Below are positions 21,403 through 31,863 of a stretch of 64,000 nucleotides of DNA, piece by piece; position 1 is the stretch's first letter; every line of letters begins with the position of its first letter. The stretch comes from Favolaschia claudopus. Its lineage: Eukaryota > Basidiomycota > Agaricomycetes > Agaricales > Mycenaceae. The stretch is taken from positions 310,001 through 374,000 of the forward strand of contig JAWWNJ010000060.1 in the NCBI GenBank assembly GCA_037176885.1, read 5' to 3'. A program made the translations under genes and the position numbers. The notes beneath the pieces are model-generated. The model was given only the letters and a program-made list of their open reading frames with translations. It was not told the origin of the DNA and did no database searches.

Positions 21403-22025
21403 TAGTGTTGCCGGGGTTCGGTTAGGTTCGGTTTTTTGGCAAAAAATCCGAACCCCGAACCGCACCTGGGGTTCGGTTCGGCCAATTTGGTGAACCCCGA
21501 ACCTAACCCGAGGTTCGGTTCGCTACAGGTTCGCACAGGTTCGAACCTTTTCGAACCCGAGAATATTTCCCACAGTTCAAATGGACGAATTTTGGGTTCG
21601 GCTGTCTATTAGTGCTATGTTTTCTCGGTATTTCATTGTTCTAACTGGCTGCATTGTTGAATACACCCATGAAACCCCTCAATGCCGCAACATATCACTG
21701 CGCAAATGGATACCATATGAGAAATTGAAGTGGTTTTGAATCATACTGACCATTGTTCAGGTGTTTGGAGAGCTTTACAACCAAGAAGGCACTGTGCAAT
21801 GAGAAATAAACCACAAGTTATTGAGAATTCACCTCATTTCCAATGAAAATTCTTCGTTTTTGAGTATGGGTTCGCACCGGTGCGAACCTCTTCCAAAATC
21901 CCCGAACCCCGAACCGCACCTAGGGTTCAGTTCGGTGCAGCCAGCCCTTCCGAACCTGAATTCAGGTGCGGTTCAGGTTCGGTTCAGGTTCGGAATCGGT
22001 TCCGAACCTAACCGCGGCAACACTA
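21403..22025. mobile_element. hAT-type MITE (623 bp) with 8 bp target duplication
   Basis: The ends are TAGTGTTGCCG at the left and its inverted counterpart CGGCAACACTA at the right. The element is flanked on both sides by CGCCCGGC (21395-21402 and 22026-22033), an exact 8 bp duplication typical of hAT elements. The inside is built of GGTTCGG-like repeats near both ends and has no coding region. Confidence 0.9.
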
Positions 22026-22033
22026 CGCCCGGC

Positions 22034-22829
22034 CTGTGACCTGTGACACACCGGAACGAAATTTGACATTCGTCAATGGACCAAAAGCACCGTGACACGC
22101 AAAAATATTCGTCTATTGCCTGAAAACCGACCACTTTCCTCCACCCTTTGAGAAGATTATTAGAAGCGAAAACGGGGCAGAAATTGAAGATTTTCTGCTA
22201 ATCATTCATTTAAGCAGCATTGCCGTCAAAAGCGCCTGATTGACGGTGATGGCGCCTCGGCTGGCTTGATTTGGTATGAAAAGCCGTCATTTTCCGTCGT
22301 TCCGTGTCAACGGCGATCAGGTGAAAGAATTGGCCGCAAATTGCGCGCGGTTGAGCGCGCAGGAAGAAAAATACGCTTTTTCGACCATTTTTTCGGGATT
22401 TTGCGACTCTTTTGTCACATTCGTCAATCGGCGCGGTGACCTGTGACATGCACGAAAAATTTCGTCAATTCAGGTCCCTGTGACGCGTGACAGGCGAATT
22501 GATCGAAATAGTACAGTATACCGCGCTGTGCGTGTTGAGGTCAGGAACAGGCCGTATCCGAATCCTGTGCTGTCGGGAAACTTGGGCCACAGAATTTGCA
22601 CAGAATGGCCTGGGGACGCCTGACTCGCGGCCTGAGACTCTCGGAGTCAAGGCGCCGGAAGTTCCCAAAAGACGACAACGCGGTCACGTGGGTTTACGTA
22701 CTGTTTTCCACTTACCGTCAACCCACCCACTACCTCCCCGCTCCAAAGACTATACTCTATGTGCATCAGTCTAATTTCCTGAGCATAACCTTCCTTATTC
22801 ATTGCATTACATACGAGAAAGTACAGGGT
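22034..22829. other. Intergenic, no gene seen
   Basis: No convincing ORF. A phrase close to GACCTGTGACA occurs near 22037 and again near 22439, about 400 bp apart, perhaps an old repeat. Confidence 0.4.
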
Positions 22830-22990
22830 TTAAGAGAGAAAATTGAATGGTCGAGACAACACGAGGAGGGAAATCGTTGAAACACCGGCTACACCACTAC
22901 TTGATCCTTACTTCAGAAATGTGCCAATCGGGAGCGCAATCTATAGCTTTGGATAACACGGCGCGTTTGCATGTGCGCATACATGCAGCT

Positions 22991-25313
22991 TTACGCCAGT
23001 TGAGCGCGGCGAATCATCTCTTCAGCCGCTTTTGACCGAGGTATGATATCGCACTCATGAGGAATGGGGTAGCTGTGTAAGACGCGGAGAGATAAGTCCG
23101 GCGCAGAACGAAGTACGCAGAACTTACCACAGCATTCCTGACGTATATTCACCCGAAGGGTCGATTGGCATTCCGTTCTTGTCGAGACTCTTGGTGATAT
23201 TGAAAACCGAAAGAATGGATGCAGCGGAGATCCAGACACTCCACTGTGCCATATCTCTGCCCTGTATGGATAAGATTTGAGTGAATCAATGTTAGTAGAC
23301 CAAAGCTAGGTTTGAAATCTGACCGGACATATACGTCTGCCGAATCCGAAGGCTGGACTAGAGTCGGGCATTGTCGTGTTCACTTTCCCGTCTGCAGTTA
23401 GCCATCGCTCGGGAACAAACTGGTCTGTGTTTGGCCCATAGGTCGCCTCATCGTGAAGAATTGCCCTGCATAAAGTAAATCACGATGGTAAGAAAGTAGC
23501 ATGTATGTAGGAGCTACCATGTATTGCCAACCACGACGGACCCAGCGGGAATATAGTAACCTTGGTATATATCATCTTCCATAACGGCGTGAGGGACACC
23601 TAAAAAAAGTGTAAAGGCGTAGGAAGGTCAACTGGAAAACTCTCAAGATGTGATCATCGGGTACGTACTCAGCGGAGCGACTGGCCGCCATCTCAAGACC
23701 TCGTGCACAACGGCATCGATATACGGGATATTGTCCTCAAAATTTGGCAGACGACCGTGGCCTACAACTTCTTCGATAGCAGCTTGAGCCTTCCTCTGGA
23801 CCTCGGGATACAGTGTCATCGCTAGTATGAAGGTTCCAAGCGCCGAGACAGTCTGTTCCAGAGTCAGTCAACATATTGCGGCGCGGGTGCCAACAAAAAG
23901 CTGCACCGTATCAGCGCCGGCTTGTGTGAACATAATTCAAGTTGAGCGAATGTAGTACGACAATTTGGGGGCGATACTTACCGGCTATGAGTGAGGCCAT
24001 TAGAGCGAAAAGAATGAAAGAAATTTTCGCAAACGCTCACCATAACATGTGCCTAGAACATTCCTCAAAGTCAATTCATGGCCCTGCCGGGTATCGTCTT
24101 CAACACTTTCTTGCATCTCATCCAACACTCGCGACGCGATCGACGACTGAGCTGTTCCAGCGGCCTGTCATGGTACTTGGTTAAAGGTTGTAGGGAATTG
24201 AACACAAAAATTTACCCTGGCTTTCTTCACGAAATCGTACGGCAAATCGGGCATGGAATTTACGACGCTGAACCATTCCCGCGCCTGTTTCTTGAAGCCC
24301 GCGCCCGGCAAAAATTCTGGGACATATTTGAGGCTAACAGTGTGAACGTCAAGTACTATGGTAGAGCCGCGGGCGACTTACAATGGCAGGGAATCTACAA
24401 GGTACGCCCCTGGGTTGGCGGTAGCGGCCATAGCTTGGAGAGCTTTCTCGGATATTTCGACGTAGGGATCATTCTCCTCTAGGATGTCGATGCCATAGGC
24501 TGTCGATAAGATGATCATCCCAGCCATGCTAAAATTCAAGATTGACTCTTTCCAGGACAGTCCTGTAGTCACAAGAACTCACTGTCGCATGTGCCTTTCA
24601 TACTTGTGCGGTGAATCAAGAAGGAGCCGAAGCAACGCCCGTGCAGCTTCTAGTTCCTTGGGACGATGTAACAGGATTTCGGATGGTTGAAATTGCCTCA
24701 TGAAGAGCTTGCGATGCTCTGAGATATATATCAAGCCAGTTTGTCCAATCACAGGAGGTATGATCACCTTTCCATCTCGATCCATAACGCATGAATGCAA
24801 TATTCCAGTGGAATCCGACGCTTTAAATTCGGAGTTCAGTAACCGAAGCACAAGAAAGGCTTTTCACCGCACAGATCATTGAGCATCGGGAAAGGGGGTC
24901 TGAATCGCGAGCTTGAATCGAAAATATGTAGGCAAAAAAACAGCGAAATAAATACCGATCGGAATATATGGCGGATCTATTCTCCAGCAAATCAGTCGCT
25001 GCGGTGCGTGAATTGAGCACTACGACGGTGTCTCCAGCTAGGTTCACGCTGATCATATCGGAATCTACAGTAGATATGAGCCAGGTCTGATTTCCATTTG
25101 GCTTAGAGTCAACGTACCATATTTGCGAGACATCTCGATGTACCACAACCAGTTCCGAGTCTTGGGAACATCGAAGAGATTTCCTACAAAAGGAAGGCCT
25201 CTTGGTCCAGGAGGGAGTGGCTTTCCAGGGTGCCTGAAAGTTTGTATAACACGGGATAACACCAAAGGAAGCAAGAGGAGGCTAGCAGTCCAGACCCAGG
25301 ATGGAAATGCCAT
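22991..25313 (-). CDS. Cytochrome P450 monooxygenase, copy A
   Basis: The paralogue of copy B (37603-39938), with the same exon structure. The start is the ATG at 25313 (N-terminal membrane anchor beginning MAFPSWVWTASLLLLP) followed by a proline-rich hinge KPLPPGPRGLP. Also present: WxxHR-type WKEHRKLF, an I-helix AGADTT encoded over tiny exons, ExxR in the K-helix and the FGFGRR heme-binding loop at about 23340. It ends in IRRAQLA at 22991. A 3 nt exon (23982-23984) and a 14 nt exon (23907-23920) lie between short introns. The family is a microsomal class E P450 resembling fungal O-methylsterigmatocystin oxidoreductase-like enzymes; the substrate is unknown. It is divergent from the DUF3472-like gene fragment. 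No stop or frameshift was noticed. Confidence 0.88.
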
Positions 25314-25554
25314 CGCTGGGGGATTGAATAGAGACAGGATGAGGCCCGGGAAAATGAGTCGCTTCGAGTTAAATATGTCAGTACTGGTGCAACAGCCTTG
25401 GGAATCGCTTGGAGGAGGCGAAGAAGGTCCATACTGCCAGTACCGTGCTTTGGCCATTAAAGAAGCAGCTGCAAGGAGTTCCGAGTTCCCTCGAGTTCCG
25501 CGAATCGGATGAAGAAGCCACGCATTCGCAGTTACCAAATAGACCGAGAAAGAA

Positions 25555-25776
25555 CTTCAAACTTCCCAGCAAGCACCCGAAAAGATCCAAGTGTGCTTGC
25601 ATACTACGAGATGGCTGCCATTATGATTCGTCGCTCTTGGATATAAAGCGGAGTTGTCGAACGAGGCTGAGGCTAACTAGAACGCTCCCCGTCAACGTTA
25701 TATCTTCACAATCGTTCAAACAGGATGCAAGCCATTTGCCTCACCGGTGCTTGTAGAATGAGACTCTCTCCCAGCA
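25555..25776 (+). pseudogene. Promoter and first codons of a lost DUF3472-like gene
   Basis: This region aligns with the promoter of the intact DUF3472-like gene (36100-36310 on minus), including AGCACCCGAAAAGA, a TATAAAG box (25642-25648), the CCCCGT-AACGTT block and CACCGGTGCTTG just before the ATG. The ATG at 25758 is followed by about six matching codons (MRLSPS) and then unrelated sequence. Confidence 0.8.
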
Positions 25777-25852
25777 ATGATGGTGGTTTGAGCCAAAAGT
25801 GTTGGGTGAGCGGCAGATGCCGACTCGGAAAACACATCATGATCTGATATCA

Positions 25853-25946
25853 GTTGAACTTTCCCATGGTTGTTTCAGTTGAACTTTCCCATGGTTGAAC
25901 GTTGAACGTTGAACGTTGAACGTTAACGTTGAACGTTGAACGTTGA
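25853..25946 (+). repeat. AACGTTG 7-mer tandem repeat
   Basis: About seven near-perfect copies of AACGTTG at 25895-25946, preceded by a duplicated 22 bp phrase containing TTGAACTTTCCCATGG. It starts within about 80 bp of the break point of the DUF3472-like gene fragment. Confidence 0.85.
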
Positions 25947-26105
25947 GCACCTACAAGCGCAGAGACAAAGATTCAACTACAAATAGGTCCCGAGAGGTGG
26001 AAAAAAGGGGTTGAGTACGTTGAGTGGTTGAAGTTTGGTAACTAAATAGCAGGATGTCCCCGATACAAGAAATCGAACCGTGGGAGAAAGCACTTGTGTA
26101 TTTTG

Positions 26106-26621
26106 TAGTGTACATGGCAGAACTGTTTCAGGTCAGTTCTGCCGGTCTGCCAGGCAGAACGGCAATTGCCGGATTTCGGCAGAATTGGCAGAACCTAATA
26201 AGGAAATTATCCACGGAGCGCAAGTGCAGCCAATTTTGGTGCAAAATAACACTAAAGATGCAGTGTGTGGACTCAGTGAAGATATTCCAGACTGTATACC
26301 ACTCTACATCTGGTACCATATTGCAACCAGTGGTCGATTTGGTGGAAACCCTTTCTCTCACGTGACATTCGGCGAGCTGCCGCTTACTCGGCTAACCTTT
26401 CAGAATTGTTTCAGCTTTTGTTGAGTGCAGGAATCAACTCGCATCGGCCCTAAGGAGCCAAGATGCCCTCCCGGAACATCAATCAGGGCTCTCCGGCATT
26501 CACGGAAGGCATTAGCCGAGGGGTTCTGCCAGGTTCTGCCCAAGCTCCTCGAGCTACTGCCGGCAATTGCCAGGTTGGCAGAATTGATGGGCAGAACTCT
26601 GCCATTCTGCCAGCCACACTA
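26106..26621. mobile_element. hAT-type MITE (516 bp) with 8 bp target duplication
   Basis: The ends are TAGTGTACATGGCAGAA and its inverted counterpart ending TTCTGCCAGCCACACTA. The flanks carry an exact 8 bp duplication, GTATTTTG (26098-26105 and 26622-26629). Subterminal regions are made of many GGCAGAA motifs in both orientations, as expected for hAT transposase binding. No coding region. Confidence 0.9.
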
Positions 26622-27069
26622 GTATTTTGATCCTACATTCAAGACTCCCACATTCGAAGACGAAAATTGCGGAAACAGGCAATGTTACTGTACGAATACC
26701 GACATTTCATTTACTCATACTCATGTCGCATCACTGCTAGCAACAGATTGGAGGGATCCGACCCCCCCGCAAGTGCTTCATACCGATTATCTGGTTATCT
26801 GGCCAGCTCTTCTTTTGCTCAAACTTTGTAAGAGCCCGTTCACCAAACCATTGACGATTATTTAATTGGCTGACACGAAGGAATGCGGAAGGAATCAAGT
26901 CGGACCGATCTCCATAAATATCTAATATGCGCTTCATCGGCGGGCAGTTGAACCGTGGGAAAGGCTTCGATTTCGTGTTGAAAGATCATGAACTCCGGCA
27001 TTTTCGTGGGCAAGACTATGAACCCCTCTTCCTCCTCCTCCCGATTCGTTTCTGGTTGCAGTAGAGCCA

Positions 27070-27166
27070 GCACCAGTAATGTCTGGGCACACACACCTGC
27101 TTGATTTTGGCTTGCATGATTGAAATCTGAAGGTGTATATGGTGGGTTCGATTCCCAACTGGTGCT
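27070..27166 (+). ncRNA. tRNA-like unit A1
   Basis: A perfect 7 bp acceptor stem closes the unit (GCACCAG at the start, CTGGTGC before the last base). The T-arm has the box B sequence GGTTCGATTCC with a stem of TGGG/CCCA. The D-arm region is TAATGTCTGGG. The centre is longer than a normal anticodon arm. Unlike the others it has only TTTCTT downstream, not a clean T-run. Confidence 0.55.
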
Positions 27167-27492
27167 TAAGCAGGTATCTAGTGTGTGAATCTTTCTTGTT
27201 GGGTGGGATTTGAAATTAATTAATTTTGCATGAAGACTTAGGCTTCGATTTGTGTATTGGTTCGGATGAGGTTTGACAATTTGACAAGTCAAACCGAAGC
27301 GCTAGCATTGTACCAGGATTTTTGGCTCCGAGAATTTGTCCATGTCTGCCTTGGCGCGCGAGAGAGTAATACCGTGTCAGTGGATCTCTGGAAACACGAC
27401 AGTCTAGCCGCCGTATTGGACTCGACGTAGATCTATAAATGAGCATATGCATTGGTGATGTCTGAGAACATTAATATAGTTACTTGACAAGT

Positions 27493-27590
27493 ATGTTGGT
27501 GACGTCTCTCAGGCATAGTACGTTCACCAGATAAATACCTGGATATCTGGAGTAGCTATATCGCAAAGGGTTCGATTCCCTGCTGGTGTA
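27493..27590 (+). ncRNA. tRNA-like unit A2
   Basis: The acceptor is degenerate (ATGTTGG with CTGGTGT, mostly wobble pairs). The TGACGTCT start of the D region and box B (GGTTCGATTCC) match the cluster. A central hairpin pairs CCAGATA with TATCTGG. A T6 run at 27609-27614 could end Pol III transcription. Confidence 0.5.
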
Positions 27591-27965
27591 TTGGGTGGAA
27601 GATGGTGATTTTTTGTTAGATTCCCCTTCGTTGATTTTTGAAAACGAGATTGCTATTATATTCAGAACTATAGAGACTTTCAAGCCTAATGGACTCGAAG
27701 TTCTGCAGATAAAGTGCGCTCACATTCGCACCGGTGCATGACAGATAGAGCGATAGAGTCTTTTTTAAGCGGTTTGCTGAATTTTCGTTGATTTATCGTT
27801 CGCCGACTTGGGCCATGTTCATTAATGCGCATAAGTACAGCCTGATGGATAGAGTCAGGGAAAGAAGATTTAAGGAGGTCGGTGGATAAGCAATACCTGA
27901 TCTAAGAAGTAGAAGATCCGGCACAGTTGAAACAGAGGACTGAGGATTTTACTTCGATAGATCGT

Positions 27966-28057
27966 GCGTCGGTAACGTCTGGGACGTGCATAGATTCCGT
28001 GAGTAGAAGTCGTGAAAACTTACACCGAGTGAAAGGGTTCGATTCCCTGCTGGCGCG
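27966..28057 (+). ncRNA. tRNA-like unit A3
   Basis: The acceptor stem is GCGTCGG with CTGGCGC (two wobble pairs). The D-arm is ACGT-CTGGG-ACGT. Box B is GGTTCGATTCC in a 4 bp AGGG/CCCT stem. A TTTATTTTT run lies about 20 nt downstream. Confidence 0.55.
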
Positions 28058-28376
28058 TGTGCCGGAAGCCTGTGATTTATTTTTGCCTTTGTTTGATTCA
28101 AATTGGTTGTTGAATCTTAATATATTTTCTCTTTCTCAGAAAGAAGGATGAAACTTGAAGAATTGAGCGGTAGACTCCTTGAGAGGGATTGGGATGAGGA
28201 CGCGGAGGGCTTGCGGAAGAGGTAAGTGGGCCGTAGAGAGATAGAGTAGATCTAGACAGAGCAGACACTTTGAGTTGAATCTGAATTTACCAGATGTGAT
28301 GACATACCAGGCAAGGTAGTAGAGATGCGAGTTAGTTCATGCAGTGGTACTACTTCAGAGTCATTGACAAGTACTT

Positions 28377-28472
28377 ACGCCGGTGCCGTCTGCCAGGTTC
28401 GCCAATTCGATACTAGAACTTCAGAACGGTGCGGCTGCCTGGCGTGGAAGGGTTCGATTCCCTGCCGGCGCG
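28377..28472 (+). ncRNA. tRNA-like unit A4
   Basis: The acceptor is ACGCCGG with CCGGCGC (six of seven pairs). It shares GTTCGCCAATTCGA after the D region with units A5 and A7. Box B is GGTTCGATTCC. A T5 run lies about 25-30 nt past the 3' end. Confidence 0.55.
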
Positions 28473-28713
28473 TGTGTAAGCTTCTTCAAATGAGTAGTTT
28501 TTCCCCCTTTCATGTTTGATTTTCTTACTTGATTTGGTTTTTTGACTTTTGGAGTTTCGAGACGTGTTTCAAATAATCCACTGGACCAGGGATGCGGAGG
28601 GTTGGAGGGGTTGCAAATGGAAATAGAGAATTGAGGATACTTGAACAGATCGGACAATGTCTTGAAGCTGTGGCTTGATCGACCATTATACCAGGAATTT
28701 ACAGAGACCCAGT

Positions 28714-28802
28714 GCGCCGCCAGTGACGTCTGGGATGTTCGCCAATTCGATGCGAAGGGCGTGGCTTTATGGCGTGAAAGGGTTCGATTCCCTGTTGGCG
28801 CG
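28714..28802 (+). ncRNA. tRNA-like unit A5
   Basis: The 3' acceptor strand TTGGCGC pairs with GCGCC at the start, with a 2-3 nt insertion relative to A7. D-arm TGACGTCTGGGAT, box B GGTTCGATTCC, downstream T5 run about 25 nt away. Confidence 0.5.
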
Positions 28803-29067
28803 TAGGGCAATTGAAAACAACGGGTTTTTCCCTCTCATGGTTTTTTGTGCCAGAGGGTCCCTGACTTTTGGAGTCTCTTCGAGTCGGATCGGAAGAAATG
28901 TAAGTAGTTAGTCGTCGGCGTGCCTCGGATAAACCTTTGGATGGGGGACGTAGATGATCGGAACGGTAGCGAAGTTGAGACAGAAATTGCGGCTACTTGA
29001 ACAGATCGGACAATGGCTTGGGCATGGTTTGATAGAGCATTATGCCAGCTATGTCCAGAGACCAAGT

Positions 29068-29147
29068 GCGCCGGCGACGTCTGGGACGTCCGCTGACTCA
29101 GTGTATAGAGTCAGGAGTATGGAAGGGTTCGACTCCCTGCTGGCGCG
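29068..29147 (+). ncRNA. tRNA-like unit A6
   Basis: The shortest unit (80 nt) and the most tRNA-like fold: acceptor GCGCCGG with CTGGCGC, D-arm GACG-TCTGGGA-CGTC, a central 7 bp hairpin CTGACTC/GAGTCAG with an 8 nt loop, and a T-arm with GGTTCGACTCC. A T6 run lies about 20 nt downstream. Confidence 0.6.
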
Positions 29148-29530
29148 TAAAGTGGCTGATAACTTTTTTGTCGCTCTCACAGTGTTTGGTTCCGGGAGTT
29201 TCCTAGCTTGACTCTTCAAGCTTCGAGTTGCAATCGGATTCCAACGAACGTAGATCGTCGAGTCGGCGTCACAATATCTTGGATAATCCATTGGACGGGG
29301 AACGCGGAGGGTCGGAGTGGTTGTGGAACGGCACGGCAAGTCCGCTGTAGACTGAACTAGTACTGTGAGTTACGAGCGTATTAACGTACACGAGAAGTAC
29401 AGTTTCTTCATTGTAATGTGGCGGACAGTGGCTCGAGGGTATTGCTTGGCGCCTAGCAGGGGACTCCAAGCAGCTGCGGCTTATTAGAATTTTAGCTTTA
29501 CATTTATGCTGAGTAGCTCCAGAGCCAAGT

Positions 29531-29618
29531 GCGCCGGTGACGTCTGAGAGGTTCGCCAGTTCGACAGATCCAAGAGTGCCGCTGTGTGAGTGGGAGGGTT
29601 CGATTCCCTGCTGGCGCG
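29531..29618 (+). ncRNA. tRNA-like unit A7
   Basis: Acceptor GCGCCGG with CTGGCGC (one wobble pair), D region TGACGTCTGAGAGG, box B GGTTCGATTCC, T6 run about 25 nt downstream. It lies about 550 bp before the GET5-like gene. Confidence 0.55.
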
Positions 29619-29997
29619 TAAAAGGGTCCGAGAGGGCGATCTTTTTTCCCCTCAAGTTTGATTCGAGTTGGTTTCAAACGAGCTGACTTGCGAACTTTCA
29701 GGAAGTCAAACCAGAAGCTCGTCCCGTCCCGCAGGCAGACCACCATTAGAAAGGGACGCGGAGGGTCGGAGCGGTTGCGGAACAGTCAGGTAAGTCAGCG
29801 GTAGACACGCAAGAACGGGTCGAGCGTTTCGAGGAGTATCGGCTATATGTCCAAGACGTACTCGACGTCACTTCAGGTTCATGCTTCACAGTTATAGTTA
29901 AATGAATTGCGGTACACATTCGCAGTGGCACAAAGGAAGTTGGAACGGACGAAAGTCCGAGTCCGAATTTGTAATTTTGATGAATTCGAAGTGAATG

Positions 29998-30021
29998 CTG
30001 AGCGCTGAGCGCTGAGCGCCG
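29998..30021. repeat. Short GAGCGCT repeat upstream of the GET5-like gene
   Basis: Three to four copies of a 7-mer (GAGCGCT) in tandem, the last degenerate, about 150 bp before the start codon. Confidence 0.6.
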
Positions 30022-30169
30022 AGTTGGACTCGCTTGAGGCGGGAAAAGGAACGGAGGCCAGCCGGCTACTGCGAACGGCGGGAGTCGTGAACGGAGAGAC
30101 AAATGACTCGGCGTTGTTTGGCAGTGTTGTTGCTGTTACCAAAAAAGGCAACTGACGACAGCTTATTGG

Positions 30170-31522
30170 ATGGCAGAACAGGCGGAAGTCGCGTTTCTTC
30201 GAGTTTACCTCAACACCCTCTCATCCCAACCACTAACATACAACGACAACTACCAGCAACCACCACAGAACTCTCTCAAGAAGGTCCCAGTCTTACAGGT
30301 CATCGCTTCATCCATCGATTATCTCCTCCTCGTCTCTCATACTCACAACAGATCTCTCTCCCCCCGCCTCCCGTTCGTGCTTCTGCAGCAGCAGCAGCTG
30401 ATACAGCGAGCACCCTCACCCTGACCTTCAAATCCCTCAAACCCGCCGCCACCTTCTCCCTCTCCGCAATCCACCCCGCCGACTCCATCCACTCCCTCAA
30501 ACAACGCATCGCAGCCGAGCCAAACGGGCCCCCCGTCTCTGCCCAGCGCCTCCTCTTCAAAGGCAAAGCCCTCGCAGACGCCAAGCTCGTCAAAGAGTAC
30601 CCCAACCTCCTCAGCGGCGAGACAGTCAATCTCGTTTTGAAGCCCACCACTAGCTCTACGACTGAAGCATCTCCCGCGATGGACAACAACACCCTTCCCG
30701 CACCCAAACCGACTCTGTCGACAGGCGACCGCCCCGTCGTCTCCGCAGCCGAGGCAGCTGCGCATCCGCGGCGCCACACCCGCATCCCCTCCGTCGTCCT
30801 CTCCCCCTCCCCGTCCCACGACAACGCCGCCGGCTCCCCCGCCGCCAGCGTCACAGACATCACCCTCACGCTAGATAATATCGACACCGAGCCTGGTTTG
30901 GCTGCGGCCGAGTTGAGCACGTACCATGAGAAGCTGGCCGAGCCTGAATTTTGGGAGGCGTTGTTGGTGTTTTTGAAGTGCGTGGTTTTCTTCGTTTGCT
31001 TTTTTTGCTACCTCTACCTCCATTTTCACTTGTACGACACTCCCTTCCCTCCATTCCTCCCTCCCTCCTCCACTTCATCGTCACGCCCCATCCATCGCCT
31101 CCTTTCCTCCTTATACGCGGTTACATCCACCTCGTCATCACCATCTTCCCGCCCTTTACCCTACGTACCTCCGCTTCCCCTTCGTCTCCCTTACACACAC
31201 CTACCTTCGCCAACATCACCCTTCATTCTACCTCGCCTCCCCTCCCCCTCTTATTGTCCTTCCGCTCAGCCTTTTGCTTGGTTTCTTCATATATTCGAAT
31301 CTTCCCCCCATTCTCCCAATTCTCCTCTTCCCCATCCTCTCTTCCCCCCCTTCTCTCCTCCCATCACTAACACCTCCTCCTTGCAGCGCCTCCTTCCCCG
31401 CCCCCGCCGACGCCGCGCGCGCCTGGGAGGACTTTCTGCGCGCCAGCAAGAACACACTGACCGCGAGCGAGGTCGCAAGGATCAGGGATCGGTGTGGGGT
31501 TAGTGGGATGGCGGGGACGTAG
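30170..31522 (+). CDS. GET5: GET complex subunit Get5/Mdy2-like, ubiquitin-like domain
   Basis: Exons 30170-30298, 30352-30977 and 31387-31522 give 296 residues. The N-terminal part (about 1-43) resembles the Get4-binding region. A ubiquitin-like domain (about 60-135) contains LTLTFKSL, DSIHSLKQRIA, QRLLFKGKALAD and the ETVNLVLKP strand. A Ser/Pro linker follows. The C-terminus (FW...FLNASF, RAWEDFLRASK, EVARIRDRCGVSGMAGT) resembles the Get5 dimerisation segment. Get5 bridges Get4 and Sgt2 and helps deliver tail-anchored proteins to the ER. The first intron donor is GTCATC, which is weak. The second intron is 409 bp and very pyrimidine-rich, far longer than the others here. The gene lies between the two tRNA-like clusters. 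Confidence 0.75.
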
Positions 31523-31863
31523 GGAAGGAAATTCAAGGGAGGGGGAGTTCGGAGGGGAGATAAGAGCAGGAATACGTTGAGCGGGGTGAGGCGGCGACAG
31601 CGATGACGAGGGTTAGGTGTAGGGTTCGTGGCATGGCGGGATGTAAGTGGTGTCACGGGAAAAGGGTGGGGGAGGAGTGAAGAGAGGCGAAGGGAAGAGG
31701 GTGAACAGCACGAAGGTGAAGATAAAGAAGGAGAGAGGGTATGAGTCGCGAGGGAGCGACAAGGCGAGTGCGCCGCAAGAGCGTAAGGTGGTGATGGTTT
31801 CCGTTGTTTTTTCTCTTTCTCTCTGTCCTGTCTGGTTTTTGCGAATTCGAATCGCATACATTA

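Larger units (their letters stand above)
22830..25776. repeat. Left arm of an inverted segmental duplication
   Basis: This arm matches 36100-40103 in reverse orientation: P450 gene including 3' flank, intergenic part and promoter plus first codons of the DUF3472-like gene. Similarity is obvious through exons and most introns. Confidence 0.85.

Noticed and set aside
27070..29618. Ordinary tRNA genes in the plus cluster
   Set aside because: Box A lacks the usual A14, the central region is too long and variable, and no anticodon could be assigned; reported as tRNA-like instead.
30300..30920. Minus-strand ORF of 206 codons opposite the GET5-like gene
   Set aside because: Shadow of the C-rich coding strand; the plus strand carries the ubiquitin-like domain.
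31228..31857. Minus-strand ORF of 209 codons at the GET5 3' end
   Set aside because: Arises from the pyrimidine-rich intron; composition is Ser/Pro/Leu repeats without motifs.
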